From: UBA287 sp034190325
GTDB lineage: Archaea; Thermoplasmatota; UBA186; UBA287
NCBI GenBank assembly: GCA_034190325.1
Contig: JAXHST010000046.1
Span: 1 to 8,535, forward strand
Length of the DNA: 8,535 nucleotides
Direction: 5' to 3'
Numbering within the stretch: position 1 is the stretch's first letter; each line of letters begins with the position of its first letter. Under the pieces are notes generated by a model, which worked only from the letters and a program-made list of their open reading frames with translations, had not been told where the DNA came from and ran no database searches. Shown here one piece after another: positions 1-6,688 of the stretch. The translations under genes and the position numbers were made by a program.

Positions 1-37
1 TTGCTTCAGCTATATTTAAAGTTTTCTTGATTTCCAT
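1..37 (-). CDS. N-terminus of an unknown leftward gene (partial)
   Basis: An ATG at 37-35 on the minus strand opens a frame that stays open to the window edge, giving MEIKKTLNIAEA. Only 12 residues are visible, so no family can be named. Support comes from context: it lies in the same direction as mcm, 78 bases beyond the mcm stop, and the gap holds a repeated heptamer that looks like a regulatory site. No convincing Shine-Dalgarno sequence precedes the ATG. If the start is real, the gene probably has its own promoter rather than relying only on read-through from mcm. Confidence 0.4.
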   Translation of the reverse strand, partial: MEIKKTLNIAEA

Positions 38-51
38 CGTAAACAAATTTT

Positions 52-104
52 AGATTACCATCATAGCAGAAACAGGCGTGATTTTTTCGTAATCTAAAGA
101 TTAC
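52..104 (-). promoter_or_regulatory. Putative operator: three GTAATCT heptamers upstream of the partial leftward gene
   Basis: Positions 89-104 read GTAATCTAAAGATTAC, a perfect inverted repeat of 7 bases around a 2-base centre. The same heptamer recurs at 52-58 as AGATTAC, 46 bases from its same-orientation partner at 98-104. A degraded partner (GTAAACA, 5 of 7 matching) lies at 39-45. The sites occupy the gap between the mcm stop and the ATG at 37. A short palindrome plus a distal half-site is typical of binding by a dimeric winged-helix or helix-turn-helix regulator. The 2-base loop and lack of a following T-run argue against a terminator. The regulator is unknown. Confidence 0.4.
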
Positions 105-115
105 TGCCCTAAAAA

Positions 116-2194
116 TCATCTATTCCTTATGGATCTGAACCATCCAGATTTTGGCTCATATATCATTCCTTCAGCCTTGAGCTTTTTAATAGTATTCGTT
201 ACAAGACCTTCCGGGATCCCCTCTGAAACAGCTATCCTCGTTATTTCCCTCTCCTCTGCCCCCTTCTCATCCGTGGTTTCAAGATCTTTTATTATCTCCA
301 TTATCCTTGACATCCTGTTTCTCTGTGACGCTGGTTTTCCTATTATCGCATCAATGTCGAACCTTCCTGTCTCAACGTCTATGCCTATCTTCCTCAGACA
401 GTAGTCCATTATCCCTATAGCTGTTTCGCAGTCTTCTTCCTCTATAAAATTGCTCAATCTCATTTTTGCGCTTGCTTCGGCAAGCCTTATCATCGCCTCG
501 AATTGTCTTGCCGTTATCGGTATGGCCCCTTCCTCACCCAGCCTTCTGAGATTTGTGTAATAACCAACCAGCCTGTCCATCGCGGCAGGTGTAAGTAAAG
601 GCATTATCCGCATCTTAGCGTATGCTATATATTTCTTTAACAGCAACGGTTCAATAACTGGTTTTGCAACATTCTCGCTCCCTTCTATGTATTCTCTAAC
701 TATGACGTCTCTTCTTCTCTTTTTGAGCTCCTTAAGCTCCCCGCTGAAATGAACCTTTGCTACGTGCTCCGCAAGGTTTCTATCCTTATCCTTATCAGGC
801 TTATCTGTGAAAGGGAAGATAAGATCGAAACGTGATATAAGTGCTGGAGAGAGATTTATCTGCTCAGCTGCCGATTTATAAGGGTCAAACCTACCGTATT
901 GTGGATTTGCCGCCCCGAGTATGGAACATCTCGTCTGGAGGGTAGCGGATATGCCTGCTTTTGCTATGCTAACCTCCTGCTGCTCCATCGCCTGGTGCAT
1001 GGCGCTTGCATCCTGGGGCATCATTTTGTCTATCTCATCTATGCATGCAATGCCCCTGTCTGCAATAACCAGAACCCCGGCCTCCAGAGTCCAGCGCCCT
1101 TCACCAAATGAGTCCTTCACAACAGTGGCTGTAAGTCCTGCTGCCGAAGAGCCTTTCCCGCTCGTGTATACCCCTCTAGGTGCTATCTGCGCAACATACC
1201 GCAAAAGCTGTGATTTTGCCGTCCCGGGATCCCCGACGAAAAGGACATGAATGTCCCCCCTTATTCTGGTGCCATCATCCATCTCCTTTTGCAACCCGCC
1301 AAAGAGCTGCAGAGCCAGAGCTTTTTTTTCCATTTCGAGCCCGTATATGGCAGGGTTTATAGACGCTATTATATCCTCTATAAGGTTTTCCCTTCTTGAT
1401 ACTTCTATGATCCTCCTCTCATCTTCATCTGTTATTTCTATTTCCTCCAGTTTTTCTTCCTGAAGCTCAAAGCTGTTTGCCTCTATATATTTATCAAAAA
1501 CCGTTGTTTTTGCTCTCTTTTCATCAAGACGCACAGAGCCTCTGAGTATTCCATTAACCATTACATGATCCCCTGGGTTGAGCATCCCTGCTATATCCCC
1601 TTCAGCATAAGCACCAATCCTTGCAGGCTCAGAACTTATGCCTTCTCCCATCTCCTGTATCTCTACCTTCTGTGTATCCGAAAATAGCGATTTTTCAACC
1701 AGCAATGAAAATTTTGCCCTTTTCCCGCAACTCTGACATACCGCTGGCTCCTGAAGGCGTTTCGTGTCCTGCTCTACGTATGTTTCCTCACCGCAGTTGG
1801 AACACTTGAATACTCCTATCTTCAGTATGGGTCTGACCTCTGTTACCTTTTTTACTAACCCTTCTATCGCTATAAATTTGTTCAGGTTTTCACTTCTCAG
1901 CGCGCTGATCTTCAGCCTATATGTTTTTGTCAGGTTCTTTATTCTTATAGCTACATCCTTCCCTTCTACAAAAGTGTCCAGAGCTTTCTGTGCCTCTGCA
2001 AAGCTCTCTTTCGGGGAAAACAGTAAAGCTTCTGCGAGGCTTTCACTGTATCTATCAACATCCCAGTAATCGACGTAAAGGCTCTTTTTGAGGGGGTAAG
2101 TTAGAAGGATCTCGTCCATCTGAGTTTTGTAGTACTGCCTGAGAAAATTTGCCCATTCGTCATACAAAGCTTCGATCATAGCGAGAAAATCCAT
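116..2194 (-). CDS. mcm: Replicative DNA helicase MCM
   Basis: This is the archaeal minichromosome maintenance helicase, the hexameric ATPase that unwinds DNA at the fork. At 692 residues it has the usual family length, with no intein interrupting the ATPase motifs. The N-terminal region (about 1-110) is followed by a zinc site (C131, C134, C153, C156) and an OB-type domain to about 245. The AAA+ core has Walker A GDPGTAKS (321-328), Walker B CIDEID (394-399), sensor 1 at N430 in AANP, an arginine finger at R455 in SRFD, and a sensor 2 candidate at R563. The C-terminal 70 or so residues look like the usual winged helix. The start at 2194 overlaps the upstream MBL gene by 19 bases. An in-frame ATG at 2179 (residue 6) forms an ATGA overlap with that gene's stop and is a credible alternative. 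The pair is probably co-transcribed from the MBL promoter. Confidence 0.97.
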   Translation of the reverse strand: MDFLAMIEALYDEWANFLRQYYKTQMDEILLTYPLKKSLYVDYWDVDRYSESLAEALLFSPKESFAEAQKALDTFVEGKDVAIRIKNLTKTYRLKISALRSENLNKFIAIEGLVKKVTEVRPILKIGVFKCSNCGEETYVEQDTKRLQEPAVCQSCGKRAKFSLLVEKSLFSDTQKVEIQEMGEGISSEPARIGAYAEGDIAGMLNPGDHVMVNGILRGSVRLDEKRAKTTVFDKYIEANSFELQEEKLEEIEITDEDERRIIEVSRRENLIEDIIASINPAIYGLEMEKKALALQLFGGLQKEMDDGTRIRGDIHVLFVGDPGTAKSQLLRYVAQIAPRGVYTSGKGSSAAGLTATVVKDSFGEGRWTLEAGVLVIADRGIACIDEIDKMMPQDASAMHQAMEQQEVSIAKAGISATLQTRCSILGAANPQYGRFDPYKSAAEQINLSPALISRFDLIFPFTDKPDKDKDRNLAEHVAKVHFSGELKELKKRRRDVIVREYIEGSENVAKPVIEPLLLKKYIAYAKMRIMPLLTPAAMDRLVGYYTNLRRLGEEGAIPITARQFEAMIRLAEASAKMRLSNFIEEEDCETAIGIMDYCLRKIGIDVETGRFDIDAIIGKPASQRNRMSRIMEIIKDLETTDEKGAEEREITRIAVSEGIPEGLVTNTIKKLKAEGMIYEPKSGWFRSIRNR

Positions 2195-2814
2195 ACCTCC
2201 ATTTTTTCAGGGATATCTTCCTTTAAGATATTTATCTCATTTCCTACTGCATTTCTCTCTTTTTCGTCAATGAATTTTTCTACAGGATCTAAACGTAATG
2301 AGAGCCCTCCAAAGCCGTAATGCATTGGCACAACGACTTTCGGTTTTATGGTGTCAACAACCTTCCATGCACCATGTGCATCTATAGTATAATGGCCGCC
2401 AACAGGAAGAAAGAGTATGTCCGTATTATCGAGCGCTGTGCATAACGTATTATCTGGTTGATGTCCTAGGTCCCCAACATGGCTCATTTTTATTCCCTCA
2501 GTGATTATTGAAAATATAACAATACTCCCCCTCTTTTTTCCGCCACATTCGTCATGGAATGCATTAAAACCTTTTATATTATACCCTCCTATGTTATATT
2601 CACCTGCTTCTCTTATTATCTTTGGGCTATCTTTTTGCACAACTTTGTACTGGTTATGATCAAAATGGTCATGGGTTATCAGTATGATATCACCCTTCTC
2701 ATCTGGAGGCTTCAGACCAAGAGAATGCCCATCATGCGGATCTATTATGAGATCTGTGCCCTCTTCATTTTTTATCCTGAAGCATGAGTGCCCAAGCCAG
2801 CGTATGGAGACCAT
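2176..2814 (-). CDS. MBL-fold metal-dependent hydrolase (UlaG/UPF0173-like)
   Basis: A 212-residue protein of the metallo-beta-lactamase superfamily, predicted to be a soluble di-metal hydrolase. The signature HxHxDH is seen as H48, H50, D52 and H53 in THDHFDH. Further metal ligands fit the fold: H112 and D115 in SHVGDLGH, and H165 in the MHYG segment. The N-terminal WLGHSCFRI strand and a compact single domain resemble the UlaG-like/UPF0173 branch rather than the larger beta-CASP nucleases, since no beta-CASP domain is present. The substrate cannot be told from sequence. The gene overlaps mcm by 19 bases at its 3' end, so the two are probably one transcript with coupled translation. A TATA element centred about 24 bases before the ATG suggests a leaderless message; no Shine-Dalgarno site is seen. 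Confidence 0.88.
   Translation of the reverse strand: MVSIRWLGHSCFRIKNEEGTDLIIDPHDGHSLGLKPPDEKGDIILITHDHFDHNQYKVVQKDSPKIIREAGEYNIGGYNIKGFNAFHDECGGKKRGSIVIFSIITEGIKMSHVGDLGHQPDNTLCTALDNTDILFLPVGGHYTIDAHGAWKVVDTIKPKVVVPMHYGFGGLSLRLDPVEKFIDEKERNAVGNEINILKEDIPEKMEVWIFSL
2195..2200 (-). promoter_or_regulatory. GGAGGT Shine-Dalgarno-like site at the MBL-mcm overlap
   Basis: GGAGGT, a strong match to the archaeal anti-Shine-Dalgarno sequence, sits inside the last codons of the MBL gene. It directly abuts the ATG at 2194 and lies 15 bases before the ATG at 2179. Neither spacing is the usual 5-10 bases, so it does not settle the mcm start. It does support translation of mcm being restarted at this overlap. 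Confidence 0.4.
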
Positions 2815-2834
2815 AATTGAAAATAGAGCGGGGC

Positions 2835-2842
2835 TATAAATA
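2835..2842. promoter_or_regulatory. TATA element between divergent MBL and LSm genes
   Basis: TATAAATA on the plus strand reads TATTTATA on the minus strand. Its centre is about 24 bases before the MBL ATG at 2814, the spacing of a leaderless archaeal promoter, and in that direction an A-rich BRE-like stretch (CAAAAA) precedes it. In the LSm direction the preceding bases are GC-rich, unlike an archaeal BRE, so it fits the MBL gene better. A weaker AT-rich element, TTTTAATAA at 2857-2865, may serve LSm instead. Confidence 0.55.
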
Positions 2843-2876
2843 TTTTTGTCAGCAAGTTTTAATAACGAGCAAGTAA

Positions 2877-3104
2877 ATGGGTGTTATGCCTGAGATTCCT
2901 TTTGATGTTCTGGAACAAAGCATTAACAAGAGGGTTATAGTGAGCCTTGTTGGCAGGAGAGAGTACAGAGGGACCTTATTTGGTTTTGACAAGCCTCACA
3001 TGAATCTGGTGCTGAAGGATGCTGAAGAGATCACAGAATCTGGAGAAAGAAAGATAGTTTCTGCAGTTATAAGAGGCGCTGCCATAGAGTATGTTTCACC
3101 CTGA
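2877..3104 (+). CDS. Sm-like archaeal RNA-binding protein (LSm/SmAP)
   Basis: A 75-residue Sm-fold protein that should form a ring (usually seven subunits) and bind U-rich RNA, acting in RNA processing or turnover. The Sm1 motif spans about residues 19-51, with D38 and the HMN segment (H41, N43) that forms the uridine-binding pocket in family members. The Sm2 motif lies near 62-73 and contains the diagnostic IRG (R66, G67). It is a single Sm domain with no extension. The second ATG, at 2886 (residue 4), is an alternative start: it lies about 25 bases after TTTTAATAA and would be leaderless. The common neighbour rpl37e does not follow; a broken frame does. The gene diverges from the MBL-mcm pair. 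Confidence 0.93.
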   Translation: MGVMPEIPFDVLEQSINKRVIVSLVGRREYRGTLFGFDKPHMNLVLKDAEEITESGERKIVSAVIRGAAIEYVSP

Positions 3105-3106
3105 AA

Positions 3107-3297
3107 GAAAGTGCTATTATAGAGAGCTTTAAAGAGCATAAAGAGCTGTGGAAGTTGCAGCTATCTCTTGGATATCTCTCTGATATTGATCTCAAGCGGT
3201 TGCTGAAAAAAGCTTCAAGAATATTGTAAGAAAAGTTTTTCCCGAAATACGCGAAGAGGGGGTTCATAAGGTTTACAAAAATGTGTCCTACAATTAG
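3107..3297 (+). pseudogene. Short broken ORF after LSm, unrecognised
   Basis: Immediately after the LSm stop, one frame reads about 40 codons without a good start (3107-3226, ending at TAA 3227-3229). It contains an amphipathic, Lys/Leu-rich stretch such as LGYLSDIDLKRLLKKAS. The next frame takes over near 3217 and continues as KNIVRKVFPEIREEGVHKVY to a TAG at 3295-3297. The two parts join naturally around LLKKAS/KNIV, beside an A6 run at 3206-3211, which suggests one frameshifted gene whose 5' end is lost or overlaps LSm. I do not recognise the family. The composition is protein-like, but the piece is short and could be chance. Confidence 0.35.
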
Positions 3298-3308
3298 AGC
3301 GGTTGTTT

Positions 3309-3314
3309 AAAAAA
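3309..3314 (-). terminator. Possible T-run terminator for the membrane protein gene
   Basis: On the minus strand a T6 run (CCTTTTTTAAAC) lies about 50 bases after the membrane protein stop. Archaeal RNA polymerase often ends at T-runs without a hairpin, but this assignment rests only on the run and its position. Confidence 0.25.
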
Positions 3315-3363
3315 GGCAGAGATAAACAGCACGCAATTGTTTTTATAAGTGATCTGTGCATTA

Positions 3364-4017
3364 TCATCCCCCTGCCATTAACACAATCATATGGAATATG
3401 GTGAGCAAAAGCATAAGAGCGGTAAGTTCCAGAATGGCGGTTTTGTAATTCTTAAAGAAAAAACCATGCTGAAGAATAGGGCGCTTACTTAGAATATGCA
3501 TCTCCCAGAGACAGAAAAAAAGAATATAGGCTTGCGCCGCAGGATAGATCCATAAAAGCAGAGGCTCGGTGATTGTGGTAGAGAAATGGATAGAGAGAGC
3601 TATTGAGATCAGGAAAGGAATGAATGGAAGGAGGAAAAAAGCTTTATGCGACAGTTCAACCTTTACCTCTTCGACACTATTTCCATTCGTTTCTGAAGAG
3701 ATAGCCTTTTTTTCAACATCTTTTGCAAATGAAAAGAGAGCTATAAACGGCTCTGCCAGCAGAAAAAGAAGGAGGATTATTGCAGGATAGATATGCACTA
3801 ACGCCCCTTCGCTATATAGCACTATGGCTACAACAAAAATCCCCAGAAAGACAAGACACAGGAGACAATGAAAGAAGAGATGCTTTATCTCTTTCTTATA
3901 CTCTTCGCCGAGATCCTTCCGTAAGCGAGGAAAAAATTGATAATATACAACTATGCCCACTATGAGTAGAGTTATTTCGTTCCCGATTATTTCTATGGCA
4001 GTAGATACGCTCATCAT
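3364..4017 (-). CDS. Six-helix membrane protein of unknown family
   Basis: I do not recognise this protein. From the chosen ATG at 4017 it is 217 residues. About six hydrophobic helices can be seen, at roughly residues 8-29, 46-68, 74-96, 124-145, 152-173 and 193-215. A charged cytoplasmic-type linker rich in Lys, Glu, Ser and Asn lies between helices 3 and 4. Short polar loops include RLRKDLGEEYKKE after helix 1. No catalytic motif, metal site or signal peptide is evident. The frame extends to a GTG at 4029, but ATG 4017 is preferred: GAGGTG and GGTG precede it, and a TATAAAAG element sits 26 bases upstream, placing the transcript start near 4017. A second ATG at 4014 is equally possible. 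It stands alone between two broken genes, so context gives no function. Confidence 0.75.
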   Translation of the reverse strand: MMSVSTAIEIIGNEITLLIVGIVVYYQFFPRLRKDLGEEYKKEIKHLFFHCLLCLVFLGIFVVAIVLYSEGALVHIYPAIILLLFLLAEPFIALFSFAKDVEKKAISSETNGNSVEEVKVELSHKAFFLLPFIPFLISIALSIHFSTTITEPLLLWIYPAAQAYILFFCLWEMHILSKRPILQHGFFFKNYKTAILELTALMLLLTIFHMIVLMAGG

Positions 4018-4038
4018 TCCATCACCCACCTCTTCGCT

Positions 4039-4046
4039 CTTTTATA
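4039..4046 (-). promoter_or_regulatory. TATA box for the membrane protein gene
   Basis: TATAAAAG on the minus strand, centred about 26 bases before the ATG at 4017. A second AT-rich copy (TATAATG) lies just upstream at about 4047-4053. At this spacing transcription would start at or near 4017, downstream of the possible GTG start at 4029, which argues against that GTG. Confidence 0.55.
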
Positions 4047-4110
4047 CATTATACATTCGCCCCACCGCCTCAGTGGTTACCCATTCTTCCATGATCCCTA
4101 TAGAAATGAT

Positions 4111-4492
4111 GTGTTTATAAAATTATTGGTTGTTTTTACGCCTAAACGCCTGAAGCGGAGTTACGGCTCTATATTTTCTCCAGATTTGAAGAGGATAGAA
4201 AACGATTGGAATCTGTTCCTTGAGAGATTGGATGAGGGCAAAAATAAAAAAAGAAAAATAATTTTAATAGCGCTGGATGGGTCAAAGATAGTTGGGGGGT
4301 GTGAGATAAGAAGGTATACGAAAGTTTCACATGAAGGGTACCCGGAATAGCCATCCATCCCTCTTATCAAAAAGTTGGTTCAGGTAGAGCTCTTGTAGAA
4401 ATGATAGAAGAAATAGCAAAAAAGGGATTAAAAAGATAGGTATAGAATTGAATAAATTTAAGCTCGGAGATGAATTCAGAAATGAAATCTAG
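4111..4492 (+). pseudogene. GNAT-family N-acetyltransferase pseudogene
   Basis: The frame from GTG 4111 to TAG 4348-4350 encodes about 79 residues resembling the N-terminal half of a GNAT enzyme, ending in a strand like ILIALDGSKIVGGCEIRRY. The next frame then continues as GIAIHPSYQKVGSGRALVEM, a recognisable acetyl-CoA-binding motif A (an IHP segment, then a degenerate Q/RxxGxG/A as QKVGSG), stopping at TAG 4437-4439. A third frame gives KKIGIELNKFKLGDEF and ends at TAG 4490-4492. Two frameshifts, near 4336-4344 and 4419-4433 (beside an A6-G3 run), therefore split one gene, and the usual C-terminal strand and helix are missing or unreadable. The frame is also open upstream of 4111, so the true 5' end is uncertain. 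It lies convergent to topA. Inactivation is likely, unless the shifts are assembly errors. Confidence 0.7.
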
Positions 4493-4580
4493 ACAGGAAA
4501 GATCATAGAATAGAGATGGAGCAAATTCAGCGCTTAAGCTTGAAAACTGACTGAGAATCATCAGATCGTAATTACGCTCT

Positions 4581-6602
4581 TCACTGTGTGTTACTTTTCT
4601 CCTTTACCTCTATACTTTCTCTCGCTTTTTTACCAAACTTAAACACAGTTATTTCGCACTCCGGATTAGCGCATCCTTTTATCTTTCTCTTTCCTGCATA
4701 AAATGAGATCATTGGAGCACCGCACTTCTCGCATGCGCCCCCAAATCTTACGTTCCCCTTTTGCGGAAGTGGATAGGTATTCCTGCATTCCGGATAGTTG
4801 CTGCATGCGATGAACCTCTTCTTTTTTCTTGAGATCATCACCCTCAGCTTACCCCCACATTTAGGGCATATGCCGGCGAAGTTATTGCTCTGAACTGCTT
4901 TTAATATCTCTTTGCCCATCTCCTCCCTGTGTGCTTCTATAACCTCTGTGATCTCCCTCAGCATTTCTCTAGAATCCTCAACCACCTCTTCAAAGCTCTT
5001 TCTTCCATCAGCTATGAGCTCCATCTCCTCTTCAAGCTTTTTTGTCATCTCCTCCTTTGTTATCCTGTGGGCATACCTGCTCAGAGCGTCTATCAGCGCT
5101 GCCGCTATTTCTGTGCTTGCAGGAGGGTTTCCCTTAACATACTCTCTATCATAGAGCTTCTGCACGATCTCTGCACGTGTCGATTTTGTTCCTAAACCAA
5201 GTTTCTCCATAAGGGATATCAGGGAGCCAAGATACATCCTTGCGGGAGGCTTCGTCTCTTCCTCTATAACTTCTATGTTCTCTATGCTTATTTTCTCACC
5301 GTTCTCCAGGTCTGGGATCTTTCTCTCTTCAAACTTCTCATAACTCCATACGGAGAGATAGCCATCATAAATGAGCGTTTGCCCATCAGCGAAAAAGTTC
5401 TCTCCCCCTATGTCAAGCGTAGCTTCTTTTCTCTCAACCTCAGCATCTCTGTGCAGCGTCGCAAGAAATCTTCTCGCTATAAGCTCATAAACAGAATTCT
5501 TCTTTTCTGGCAATAGACCTGTTGGGTATATGGGTGGGTGGTCCTTACTCTCAACCCTTCCCCTGCTTGGTCTTATACCCTCTTTTAGAAGGAATTTTGA
5601 GACCTCGGGGAACTCCTTAGATAGTTTTTTAACTATGCTTTTTAGATTCAAACCCTTAGGATAAACCGTGTTGTCTGTCCTGGGGTAAGATATGTAACCG
5701 TGTGCATAGAGGTCTTCTGCTATGCTCATAGCTCTGGCGGGTGTTACATGAATGAAGTTTGTGCATCTCAAGAATCCAGTAGTATCAAAAGGTGTTGGTC
5801 TCCTTTTCTTCTTAACAGAGCGCGAGAATTGCTCCACATCAGCCTCTTTTTTGTTCCTTACCTTATTGAAAATATCCTCAGCCTCATTTTTATCCCATAT
5901 TGTCTCATGAAAAGCTTTAAACCTATCGTCGCCCTTTTTTAGGGTGCAGACTATTCTCCAGTATTTTTTCGGCACAAACTCTGCTATCTTCTTATCCTGC
6001 TCAACAATCTTTGCTAGCGTTGGTGTCTGTACCCTACCAACAGAGAGAAAATTCTGACCCAGGCTTTTTGAAGCTATGGATATCAACCTTGTGAGAACCG
6101 CTCCCCATATGAGATCTATCCACTGTCTCGCTCTGGCAGCATCCGCGAGGTTATTATCCACCTCTGTCAGGTTTTCAAAAGCCTCTTTTATCTCATCCTC
6201 AACCAGTGAGCTGAATCTTGCTCTTTTAACCCTTTTTCCCTCCACTCCTATAAGATCTATGGCCTCCTTTCCTATAAGCTCTCCCTCTCTATCAAAATCT
6301 GTTGCGACTACGACCTCTTCAGCATCTCTCCCGAGCTTTTTAAGAGCCTCTACCACCCGCCTCCCGGTTATTCTATATCTTGGCTCTATTCTTATGAGCT
6401 TCTCAGGATCTATGCTCTTCCAGTTGTTGTATTCCTCTGGAAAGTCCAGTTGCACGATGTGCCCTCTTAGCCCCATGCATGCGCAATCATTCCATCTGTA
6501 AACCCTGACTCCGTTCTCACTCGAGCTCTTCGCCTTTTTATCTGAAAGTATCTGTGCTATCCTCCTTGCAACTGAATTCTTCTCTGCTATTATCAATTTC
6601 AC
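4581..6602 (-). CDS. topA: DNA topoisomerase I, type IA (archaeal)
   Basis: This 673-residue enzyme relaxes negatively supercoiled DNA by cutting one strand through a 5'-phosphotyrosine. The N-terminal TOPRIM domain has E7 and the metal-binding acidic triad D102, D104, E106 in TDFDREGE. The active site is Y306, with R308, in YISYPRTDNT. The C-terminus carries two four-cysteine zinc-ribbon motifs (C579, C582, C600, C606 and C624, C627, C644, C649), then a basic tail. No helicase domain is present, so it is not reverse gyrase. The start is GTG at 6602, chosen because MKLIIAEKN is the expected first strand of TOPRIM and no earlier start fits. A TATA-like element about 24 bases upstream suggests a leaderless message. 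It diverges from nadM across 86 bases. Confidence 0.96.
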   Translation of the reverse strand: MKLIIAEKNSVARRIAQILSDKKAKSSSENGVRVYRWNDCACMGLRGHIVQLDFPEEYNNWKSIDPEKLIRIEPRYRITGRRVVEALKKLGRDAEEVVVATDFDREGELIGKEAIDLIGVEGKRVKRARFSSLVEDEIKEAFENLTEVDNNLADAARARQWIDLIWGAVLTRLISIASKSLGQNFLSVGRVQTPTLAKIVEQDKKIAEFVPKKYWRIVCTLKKGDDRFKAFHETIWDKNEAEDIFNKVRNKKEADVEQFSRSVKKKRRPTPFDTTGFLRCTNFIHVTPARAMSIAEDLYAHGYISYPRTDNTVYPKGLNLKSIVKKLSKEFPEVSKFLLKEGIRPSRGRVESKDHPPIYPTGLLPEKKNSVYELIARRFLATLHRDAEVERKEATLDIGGENFFADGQTLIYDGYLSVWSYEKFEERKIPDLENGEKISIENIEVIEEETKPPARMYLGSLISLMEKLGLGTKSTRAEIVQKLYDREYVKGNPPASTEIAAALIDALSRYAHRITKEEMTKKLEEEMELIADGRKSFEEVVEDSREMLREITEVIEAHREEMGKEILKAVQSNNFAGICPKCGGKLRVMISRKKKRFIACSNYPECRNTYPLPQKGNVRFGGACEKCGAPMISFYAGKRKIKGCANPECEITVFKFGKKARESIEVKEKSNTQ

Positions 6603-6620
6603 TGCGCTTAATGTAGTTTC

Positions 6621-6630
6621 TAAAATATCT
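6621..6630 (-). promoter_or_regulatory. TATA-like element for topA
   Basis: AGATATTTTA on the minus strand, preceded by an A-rich BRE-like AAAAG, is centred about 24 bases before the topA GTG. This fits a leaderless start. Confidence 0.45.
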
Positions 6631-6661
6631 CTTTTGCCTTGATAACCATAGAGAGCAAATT

Positions 6662-6670
6662 GGATATATA
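6662..6670 (+). promoter_or_regulatory. TATA box for nadM-thiL
   Basis: GGATATATA is centred about 22-23 bases before the nadM ATG at 6689, the position expected for a leaderless or nearly leaderless archaeal transcript. A weak AAAGGA at 6675-6680 lies 8 bases before the ATG, but may be too near the transcript start to matter. Confidence 0.5.
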
Positions 6671-6688
6671 GCTAAAAGGATTTCATCT

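Noticed and set aside
89..104. Palindrome considered as a terminator hairpin for mcm
   Set aside because: The loop would be only 2 bases and no T-run follows it, and a third heptamer copy nearby favours a protein-binding site.
116..2194. Possible intein in MCM, a frequent insertion host in archaea
   Set aside because: Walker A, Walker B and sensor motifs are contiguous at normal spacing and total length is that of an intein-free MCM.
4367..4561. Minus-strand open frame downstream of topA
   Set aside because: It lies opposite the GNAT motif A remnant, which explains the region better; the translated frame has no family features.
4567..4576. 10-bp palindrome CGTAATTACG between the GNAT remnant and topA
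   Set aside because: It shares GTAAT with the left-edge heptamer, but it is a single short palindrome at a gene 3' end, so no regulatory claim is justified.
6076..6501. Plus-strand open frame of 141 codons opposite topA
   Set aside because: It is antisense to the well-supported TOPRIM region of topA, is Ser/Leu-rich as expected of a shadow frame, and shows no domain.
4581..6602. Reverse gyrase
   Set aside because: The protein has only the topoisomerase half plus two zinc motifs; no helicase domain is encoded.
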